From CAG-791 sp963658695 (GTDB lineage Bacteria; Bacillota; Clostridia; Lachnospirales; Lachnospiraceae): 20,054 nucleotides of DNA. The translations under genes were made by a program, and so were the position numbers. Location of the stretch: positions 1 through 20,054 of the forward strand of contig CAVKRN010000044.1 of NCBI GenBank assembly GCA_963658695.1, read 5' to 3'. The first letter of the stretch is position 1, and each line of letters starts with the position of its first letter. The notes beneath the pieces were generated by a model. That model was given only the letters and a program-made list of their open reading frames with translations. It had not been told where the DNA came from and did not search any database. Positions 14,759-20,054 of the stretch are shown here, in pieces.

Positions 14759-14785
14759 CCGGAGACTCTGTTTTACCGCCTCCGG
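14759..14785 (+). promoter_or_regulatory. Second hairpin between oppA and oppB
   Basis: CCGGAG (14759-14764) pairs with CTCCGG (14780-14785) around a 15-base loop. Like the first hairpin it lacks a U-tract. The remaining 77 bases before oppB show only the AGGAG ribosome binding site and a poor TATAAC. Confidence 0.4.
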
Positions 14786-14862
14786 AGTTATGCATAAGCG
14801 CCGCGTGCCGGTCTGCGAACAGGCTCTTTATAACTGCTGCGAGTTACGTATAGGAGAAAGCT

Positions 14863-15834
14863 GTGAAAAAGTACATCACAAAGCGAGTGCTTACATCTCT
14901 TTTTACGCTTCTTGTCATTCTTCTGGTGCTGTTTGTTCTGATGCAGCTCATGCCGGGATCCCCATTCAATGATGAGAAGCTCAATGACAGCCAGCGGGCT
15001 GCACTGTATGCCAAATATGGTCTCGACCAACCGGTTTTGATTCAGTTCTTCCGGTATGTGAAGAACATGCTGACACTGGATTTTGGCGTGAGCTACAACA
15101 TTTCCAAGAACACACCGATTTCTCAGCTGATTCAGTCAAGACTTCCCATTTCCATCCGGATTGGCGGACAGGCCGTAGCGCTTGGCGCGGTCATGGGTCT
15201 CGTTCTGGGTCTTATTGCTGCGTTAAAGCATGACACCATTGTGGACACCATCTGCACCATCATCTCTGTTATCGGCGTGTCGGTGCCGTCCTATGTATTT
15301 GCACTGTTTCTGAGTTATCAGCTGGGCTTTAAGTGCAAGCTCTTCCCGATGCTCTATGACGGGAGTTTTCCCGGCACGAGCTCGGTGCTGCCCAGCATCG
15401 CCCTTTCCATGTTCACCATGGCTTCGATTGCCAGATTTACCCGCTCGGAGATGCTGGAGGTTCTTGACAGCGACTACATGCTCCTGGCGGAGGCCAAGGG
15501 CATTTCCGGCTTTGCCCTGATCTTCCGGCATGCGCTGCGGAATGCGCTGATTCCGATCATTACGGTGCTGGCGCCGCTGATCGTTGACCTGATGACGGGG
15601 TCGTTGGTAGTAGAAAAGATTTTTGCTATCCCGGGCGTTGGTTCTCTTCTGGTGACGGCAATCCAGTCCAATGACTATAACGTGGTCATTTCACTGAGCT
15701 TTATCTACTCGGCTATGTACATTTTCATCATGCTCTTTGTGGATATTCTGTACGGCATCATTGATCCGAGAATCCGTATCACAGATACGCGCGGTAAGAG
15801 ACGGAAGGAGGCAGAAAAGGATGATGCGCAATAA
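14863..15834 (+). CDS. oppB: Oligopeptide ABC transporter, permease OppB
   Basis: 323-residue inner-membrane permease. The N-terminal MKKYITKRVLTSLFTLLVIL and the LMPGSPF motif after the first helix are typical of OppB/DppB. Six membrane helices are predicted. The ATPase-contact EAA loop is LAEAKGISGFALIFRHALRN. It starts at GTG 14863, with TAGGAG upstream. It ends overlapping oppC by 14 bases, so the two permeases are translated together. Confidence 0.94.
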   Translation: MKKYITKRVLTSLFTLLVILLVLFVLMQLMPGSPFNDEKLNDSQRAALYAKYGLDQPVLIQFFRYVKNMLTLDFGVSYNISKNTPISQLIQSRLPISIRIGGQAVALGAVMGLVLGLIAALKHDTIVDTICTIISVIGVSVPSYVFALFLSYQLGFKCKLFPMLYDGSFPGTSSVLPSIALSMFTMASIARFTRSEMLEVLDSDYMLLAEAKGISGFALIFRHALRNALIPIITVLAPLIVDLMTGSLVVEKIFAIPGVGSLLVTAIQSNDYNVVISLSFIYSAMYIFIMLFVDILYGIIDPRIRITDTRGKRRKEAEKDDAQ

Positions 15835-16894
15835 AGCTTTGCAAACAAAAACGCCGGTCGCGGCGGCAGCCTCCTATGTTCCGGTGGAGTCGGATTTTGT
15901 CCTAAAGGACAATCAGGATCTTCTGGAAATCGACAGCAACTATTCGGCACAATCCTTCTGGAAGGATGTCTGCCAGCGCTTCATGAACAAAAAAAGCGCA
16001 CTGGTTGGCCTTGTGTTCGTGGTGCTCCTGTGCCTTCTGGCCATCTTAGGGCCCCATATGACACCCTACCAGTATGCGGAGCAGACAAACGGCAAAAACT
16101 TAGCACCCCGCATCCAGGGAGTGGAGTATCTGGGGATCTTTGACGGCTCGGAGACGATGACAACAACGACCGGGACCAAGAAGGTGAACGGCTACGCGGA
16201 AAAGCAGCTGTACGATACCTTCCACTGGTTCGGCACGGACAAGTACGGCCGTGACATCTGGACCAGAACCTGGACAGGCGCCCGGGTATCCTTGATCATC
16301 GCCGTTGCCGCAACCATCATCGACATGGTGATCGGCATGTCCTACGGATTGATTTCCGGATACTTTGGCGGAAAGGTGGATATGATCATGCAGCGGATTC
16401 TGGAGGTGTCCAACGGAATTCCAAGGCTGGTGATTGTGACACTGCTGCTGCTGATTTTAAAGCCCGGTATGCTGACTATTATTTTCGCCCTGATGCTGAC
16501 GGAGTGGATCGGCATGTCGCGCATTGCAAGAGCGGAGATGCTAAAGCTCAAGGAGCAGGAGTTCGTGCTGGCGTCGAAGACACTGGGAGCCGGATCCTTC
16601 TTTATTATTTTCAAGGAGATTCTGCCGAACATCGTCGGACCCATCATCACACAGGTGATGTTCTCCATTCCGACGGCCATTTTCACGGAGGCGTTCCTGT
16701 CCTTTGTGGGCCTGGGCATTCCGGTGCCGCAGTGCTCCCTTGGTTCGCTGATTTCGGAAGGCTACAACAGCTTCACCACGCATCCGTACCAGATCATTCC
16801 GCCGATCATTGTGATGGCTCTGTTGATGCTGTCCTTTAACCTGATCGCCGATGGTCTTCGCGAGGCGCTGGATCCCAAGATGAAGGAGATGTGA
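15821..16894 (+). CDS. oppC: Oligopeptide ABC transporter, permease OppC
   Basis: 357-residue second permease. A cytoplasmic N-terminus of about 60 residues precedes the first helix. An extracytoplasmic domain follows with the family motif HWFGTDKYGRDIWTRTWTGA, then five more helices. The EAA loop is LASKTLGAGSFFIIFKEILP. It ends with LADGLREALDP-type sequence, as usual. The frame is open from 15737, but GGAGG about 9 bases before ATG 15821 sets the start; ATG 15824 is an alternative. It overlaps oppB at its start and abuts oppD. Confidence 0.93.
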   Translation: MMRNKALQTKTPVAAAASYVPVESDFVLKDNQDLLEIDSNYSAQSFWKDVCQRFMNKKSALVGLVFVVLLCLLAILGPHMTPYQYAEQTNGKNLAPRIQGVEYLGIFDGSETMTTTTGTKKVNGYAEKQLYDTFHWFGTDKYGRDIWTRTWTGARVSLIIAVAATIIDMVIGMSYGLISGYFGGKVDMIMQRILEVSNGIPRLVIVTLLLLILKPGMLTIIFALMLTEWIGMSRIARAEMLKLKEQEFVLASKTLGAGSFFIIFKEILPNIVGPIITQVMFSIPTAIFTEAFLSFVGLGIPVPQCSLGSLISEGYNSFTTHPYQIIPPIIVMALLMLSFNLIADGLREALDPKMKEM

Positions 16895-16899
16895 CGCAT

Positions 16900-17991
16900 A
16901 TGGAAGACAAGCAGAAAATTCTGGAAATCCGGGATCTGGACATCAGCTTTAAGACAGGTGCCGGCATGGTACATGCGATCCGCGGCGTTGACATCGATCT
17001 TTGCAAGGGCGAGACGGTGGCGATCGTGGGCGAGTCCGGTTCCGGCAAATCGGTGACCATGAAGGCGGCCATGGGGATTCTGGCCAAGAACGCCACGGTG
17101 AATTCCGGAACCATTCATTTCACCTACACCCACGCGGACGGGCAGACGGAGACGGTTCAGATTCTGGAGAAGGATAAAAAATGGATCCGCACCCATATCA
17201 ACGGCAAGCGGATTTCCATGGTGTTCCAGGACCCGATGACGTCCCTGGATCCGACGATGAACATTGGTAAGCAGATCATGGAGGGCATGATCTGGCACTA
17301 CAAGATGAAGAAGGAAGACGCCTGGGCGAAGGCCTGCGAGCTTTTGAAGGAGGTTGGCATTGAGGATGCGGCCAAGCGTATGAAGCAGTATCCTCATCAG
17401 CTTTCCGGCGGCATGCGGCAGAGAGTGGTTATCGCCATTGCCCTTGCCTGCGACCCGGATCTTCTGATCTGTGATGAGCCGACGACGGCATTGGACGTTA
17501 CCATTCAGGCCAAGATTCTGGAACTGATCAAGCGCATCCAGAAGGAGCGCGGCATTTCGGTAATTTATATCACCCATGATTTGGGCGTTGTGGCCAAGGT
17601 GGCGGACTATGTCAATGTTATGTACGCCGGCAAGATTGTAGAGAAGGGTACCATCAACGAGATCTTCTATGATCCGAAGCACCCGTATACCTGGGGACTT
17701 TTGTCCGCTATGCCGGATTTGGAGACCGATGATGAGCGTCTGTATGCGATTCCCGGGTCGCCGCCGAACCTCCTGCATGAGGCGCCGGGAGATGCATTTG
17801 CACCCAGAAACCGGTATGCGCTGGTGGTGGATGAGAAGGCAGATCCACCTATGTTCCGCGTGACGGATACGCACTATGCGGCGACATGGCTTCTGGATCC
17901 GCGCGCACCGAAGGTGGAAATGCCTAAGGAGCTGCAGCAGCGCATTGCACGTATGAAGAAAGGAGCAAAAGCCTATGGCAGCGAATTATGA
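16900..17991 (+). CDS. oppD: Oligopeptide ABC transporter, ATPase OppD
   Basis: 363-residue ATP-binding subunit powering peptide uptake at the inner membrane face. Walker A GESGSGKS (44-51), Q-loop VFQDPMTSLDP, signature LSGGM (168-172), Walker B LLICDE (188-193) and an H-loop ITHD are all present. The C-terminal oligopeptide-transporter extension reads GDAFAPRNRYAL. It lacks the cysteines that coordinate an iron-sulphur cluster in many OppD/DppD proteins. The frame is open from GTG 16891, but AAGGAG upstream fits ATG 16900 better. It overlaps oppF by 17 bases. Confidence 0.94.
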   Translation: MEDKQKILEIRDLDISFKTGAGMVHAIRGVDIDLCKGETVAIVGESGSGKSVTMKAAMGILAKNATVNSGTIHFTYTHADGQTETVQILEKDKKWIRTHINGKRISMVFQDPMTSLDPTMNIGKQIMEGMIWHYKMKKEDAWAKACELLKEVGIEDAAKRMKQYPHQLSGGMRQRVVIAIALACDPDLLICDEPTTALDVTIQAKILELIKRIQKERGISVIYITHDLGVVAKVADYVNVMYAGKIVEKGTINEIFYDPKHPYTWGLLSAMPDLETDDERLYAIPGSPPNLLHEAPGDAFAPRNRYALVVDEKADPPMFRVTDTHYAATWLLDPRAPKVEMPKELQQRIARMKKGAKAYGSEL

Positions 17992-18934
17992 TGCTCAGCC
18001 GCTCCTTACGGTGTCAGGACTGAAGCAGTACTTTAAGGTGTCTCGTTCCTACACAGTGAAGGCTGTGGACGATGTGAGCTTTGAAATGTACCCCGGCGAG
18101 ACCTACGGCCTTGTGGGAGAATCCGGCTCCGGCAAATCAACCATTGGCCGCTCCATCATTCGTCTGTATGATCCGACAGCCGGGAAAATTGTTTTTGACG
18201 GCACGGACATCGGCGGGAAGCTCGATCGCAAGACCTCTGCTATGCTGCGCACACAGATGCAGATGATTTTCCAGGATCCTATGGCGTCGCTGAATCCGCG
18301 CAAGAAGGTGGAGGACATCATCGGAGAGGGACTGGATATTCATCACAATTATTCCTCTCTGGCAGAGCGAGATGCCAAGATCAAGGCCATTCTGAAAAAG
18401 GTCGGACTGGCACCGGAGCATGCGTCCCGCTATCCGCACCAGTTTTCCGGCGGTCAGCGCCAGCGCGTGGGCATTGCAAGAGCACTGATCATGAATCCCA
18501 AGCTCGTCATTGCCGATGAGTGTATCTCCGCATTGGACGTGTCCATTCAGGCACAGGTGGTGAACCTGATGAAGGATATTCAGGAGGAGACGGGAACGGC
18601 GTATTTGTTCATCGCTCACGATCTGTCGATGGTAAAATACATCTCCGACCGCATCGGCGTTCTGCATCTGGGACATATCCTGGAGACCGGAACCACGGAT
18701 GAGATTTTCCAGCATCCGGTGCATCCGTATACGAGATCGCTTCTTTCGGCCATTCCGGCCCCCAACCCGGTGGTGGAGAAGCAAAGGACGGCGGAGACGT
18801 ACGATTACAAGACATCCGGGATTGACTATTCCAAGGGAACGCCGCATCTGGTGGAGGGGCGTCACTACGTTACCTGCACGGATGAGGAGTTTGCGGCCTG
18901 GATGAAGCGCGAGCCCCTGCGGTATGATGCGTAG
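17975..18934 (+). CDS. oppF: Oligopeptide ABC transporter, ATPase OppF
   Basis: 319-residue second ATPase, partner of OppD. Walker A GESGSGKS (48-55), Q-loop IFQDPMASLNPR, signature FSGGQRQR (157-164), Walker B LVIADE (177-182) followed by CISALDVSIQ, and H-loop IAHD are intact. The C-terminal extension ends with a serine/aspartate-rich tail and HYVTCTDEEFAAW. AAGGAG lies about 9 bases before ATG 17975, inside the end of oppD. It is the last gene of the operon; a strong terminator follows about 100 bases later. Confidence 0.94.
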   Translation: MAANYDAQPLLTVSGLKQYFKVSRSYTVKAVDDVSFEMYPGETYGLVGESGSGKSTIGRSIIRLYDPTAGKIVFDGTDIGGKLDRKTSAMLRTQMQMIFQDPMASLNPRKKVEDIIGEGLDIHHNYSSLAERDAKIKAILKKVGLAPEHASRYPHQFSGGQRQRVGIARALIMNPKLVIADECISALDVSIQAQVVNLMKDIQEETGTAYLFIAHDLSMVKYISDRIGVLHLGHILETGTTDEIFQHPVHPYTRSLLSAIPAPNPVVEKQRTAETYDYKTSGIDYSKGTPHLVEGRHYVTCTDEEFAAWMKREPLRYDA

Positions 18935-19030
18935 GGTGCATTGATCGATTACCTACGCTGGCGATGGATAAACTGCAACCACTTCCCGGTCAGTATTCAT
19001 TGTTGGCTGGCGTCTGTACAATGACCATAG

Positions 19031-19066
19031 AAAGGCTGCCTGATAAATCAGGCAGCCTTTCTTCTT
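19031..19066 (+). terminator. Strong intrinsic terminator of the opp operon
   Basis: A perfect 12-bp stem, AAAGGCTGCCTG (19031-19042) with CAGGCAGCCTTT (19049-19060), loop ATAAAT, then a T-rich CTTCTT tail. The A-run on the left also permits termination from the other strand. The 96 bases between oppF and this stem hold nothing I can identify. Confidence 0.9.
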
Positions 19067-19093
19067 GCGGGGATTCCGGCGGCAGGGTAGAAT
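19065..19093 (+). promoter_or_regulatory. Sigma-A-like promoter for purO
   Basis: TTGCGG (19065-19070), 17-base spacer, TAGAAT (19088-19093), directly after the opp terminator. The predicted leader is about 40 bases. No PurR box or purine riboswitch fold is evident in that short leader. Confidence 0.5.
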
Positions 19094-19140
19094 AAGCGGA
19101 TAGGTTACTATTGGTCAAGAGCACGACGGAGGAAATGCAA

Positions 19141-19860
19141 GTGGCAAATCTGGAAGAAAGACTCAGAGACAGAAGCTATCCCGGCAGGGGCATTCTGGTT
19201 GGACGTTCGGTAAAGGGCGACAAGGCAGTCATTGCTTATTTTATTATGGGACGCAGCAAGAACAGCAGGAACCGCGTCTTTGTGATGGACGGGGACGGTA
19301 TCCGTACGCAGGCATTCGATCCTGCACAGATGGAGGATCCGAGTCTGATTATCTATGCACCGGTCCGGGTTCTGGGCAATAAGACCATCGTTACAAACGG
19401 CGATCAGACCGACACTATTTATGACGGACTGGATCATCAGCTGACCTTTGAGCAGTCGCTGCGGGCGCGGAAGTTTGAGCCGGACGGCCCGAATTATACT
19501 CCCAGAATTTCTGCCGTTCTCCACATAGAAGGCGGCGCCTATAACTATGCCATGTCCATTCTCAAAACAGACCAGGGCGATCCGGAGACGACGCTTCGCT
19601 ACAGCTTTGCCTATGAGGCGCCGAAGGCCGGAAACGGACGTTTCATTTCTACCTATGAAAACGATGGAGATCCGCTGCCGTCCTTTACCGGAGAACCGCT
19701 TTCCTGTGATTTCGACGCAGACTTTACGGAAGGAATCGACAGCTTTACGAACCGGATCTGGGCAGCACTGAATGAGGACAATAAGGTTTCCTTGTTCACC
19801 CGGTTTATCGATATTCAAACCGGCGAGACCGAGACGAGAATTGTGAATCGAAACGTGTAA
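19141..19860 (+). CDS. purO: IMP cyclohydrolase, archaeal PurO type
   Basis: 239-residue protein of the PurO-like IMP cyclohydrolase family, which closes FAICAR to IMP in the last step of purine synthesis. SYPGRGILVGRSVKG and AYFIMGRSKNSRNRVFV near the N-terminus are the strongest family landmarks. DGLDHQLTFEQSLRARKFEPD and NYTPRISAVLHIEGG follow. The frame is open from TTG 19111, but GGAGG (19128-19132) lies 8 bases before GTG 19141 and only 2 before ATG 19135, so GTG 19141 is the likely start. It is the counterpart of the cyclohydrolase half of bifunctional PurH. Many clostridia pair it with a separate AICAR formyltransferase, which probably begins at 20039. Confidence 0.88.
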   Translation: MANLEERLRDRSYPGRGILVGRSVKGDKAVIAYFIMGRSKNSRNRVFVMDGDGIRTQAFDPAQMEDPSLIIYAPVRVLGNKTIVTNGDQTDTIYDGLDHQLTFEQSLRARKFEPDGPNYTPRISAVLHIEGGAYNYAMSILKTDQGDPETTLRYSFAYEAPKAGNGRFISTYENDGDPLPSFTGEPLSCDFDADFTEGIDSFTNRIWAALNEDNKVSLFTRFIDIQTGETETRIVNRNV

Positions 19861-19871
19861 CATCTGTTCAG

Positions 19872-20010
19872 TTCAGTACCTGGCGATTTCAACGTGAACT
19901 TTTCGCTTACAGACAACTTCACGATTGAAATTGACAGGTGGGCAAGGTCCGAAGGACCTCTGCCCGGCTACATCGAGGTTTTCCGAAGGAAAATCGAGAT
20001 GCGAGCTGAA
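19872..20010 (-). repeat. Structured dispersed repeat family B, copy B2
   Basis: Reverse-complement copy of B1. Outer stem TTCAG (19872-19876) / CTGAA (20006-20010). Long hairpin ATTTCAACGTGAA (19886-19898) / TTCACGATTGAAAT (19918-19931). Hairpin GGTCC-GAA-GGACC (19946-19958) within GGGC/GCCC. Hairpin TTTTCC-GAA-GGAAAA (19979-19993). It fills nearly the whole gap between purO and the next gene. Confidence 0.85.
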
Positions 20011-20038
20011 TTGTTGCAGGTATAGTTGGAGGATAAGG

Positions 20039-20054
20039 ATGAATACAATGGAAT
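20039..20054 (+). CDS. Start of the next gene, probably AICAR formyltransferase (partial)
   Basis: Only MNTME is visible, cut by the right edge. TTGGAGG lies about 7 bases upstream, an excellent ribosome binding site. In related clostridia a separate phosphoribosylaminoimidazolecarboxamide formyltransferase commonly follows purO and starts with a short polar MN-E-L sequence, which fits. Five residues cannot prove it; the assignment rests on context. Confidence 0.4.

Noticed and set aside
16762..17874. A 370-codon open frame antisense to oppC/oppD
   Set aside because: It opposes intact ABC ATPase motifs on the plus strand, and its product is His/Arg/Leu-rich without domains.
19108..19863. A 251-codon frame antisense to nearly all of purO
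   Set aside because: The plus strand carries a clear PurO family protein with promoter and ribosome binding site. The antisense frame has neither.

Overview
The window looks like chromosomal DNA from a moderately GC-rich Firmicute, most likely a Lachnospiraceae-type clostridium. The evidence is gene content and order (yicC-gmk-rpoZ-rimO-pgsA), strong GGAGG-type ribosome binding sites, RqcH and YicC homologues, and a separate archaeal-type IMP cyclohydrolase instead of bifunctional PurH. Nearly every gene is on the plus strand. I see no rRNA, tRNA, CRISPR array, prophage or intact insertion sequence.

Layout. 1-272: AT-richer edge, possibly holding the start of a leftward gene, plus a good rightward promoter. 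363-2030: GtrII-type membrane glycosyltransferase interrupted by a 10-N assembly gap. 2076-5386: hflX and rqcH, two GTPase/quality-control factors acting on stalled ribosomes. 5435-9388: yicC, gmk, rpoZ, rimO and pgsA (RNA turnover, GMP kinase, RNA polymerase omega, ribosomal S12 methylthiolation, phosphatidylglycerophosphate synthesis). 9453-10869: a GtrA-like flippase overlapping a polyprenyl-phosphate glycosyltransferase. Together with the GtrII protein these are the three parts of a lipid-linked glucosylation pathway. 10866-11522 (minus): YgjP-like zinc metallopeptidase, converging on the glycosyltransferase. 11667-12326: thiamine pyrophosphokinase. 12899-18934: complete oligopeptide ABC transporter oppABCDF with its own leader and a strong terminator at 19031-19066. 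19141-19860: PurO-type IMP cyclohydrolase with its own promoter. 20039 onward: the first codons of the next gene, probably AICAR formyltransferase.

The protein genes are mostly ordinary. The most unusual content is between them. Two families of dispersed, palindromic, non-coding repeats occupy the larger gaps. Family A (four copies, two of them 45 bp long with only two differences) lies before rqcH, between the metallopeptidase and thiN, and as a head-to-head pair after thiN. Family B (two copies of about 138 bp in opposite orientation, before oppA and before the last gene) folds into a closing stem with three hairpins. The paired arms differ between the two copies by compensating changes, so the fold appears to be what is conserved. 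I do not recognise either family. They are the best candidates here for something undescribed.
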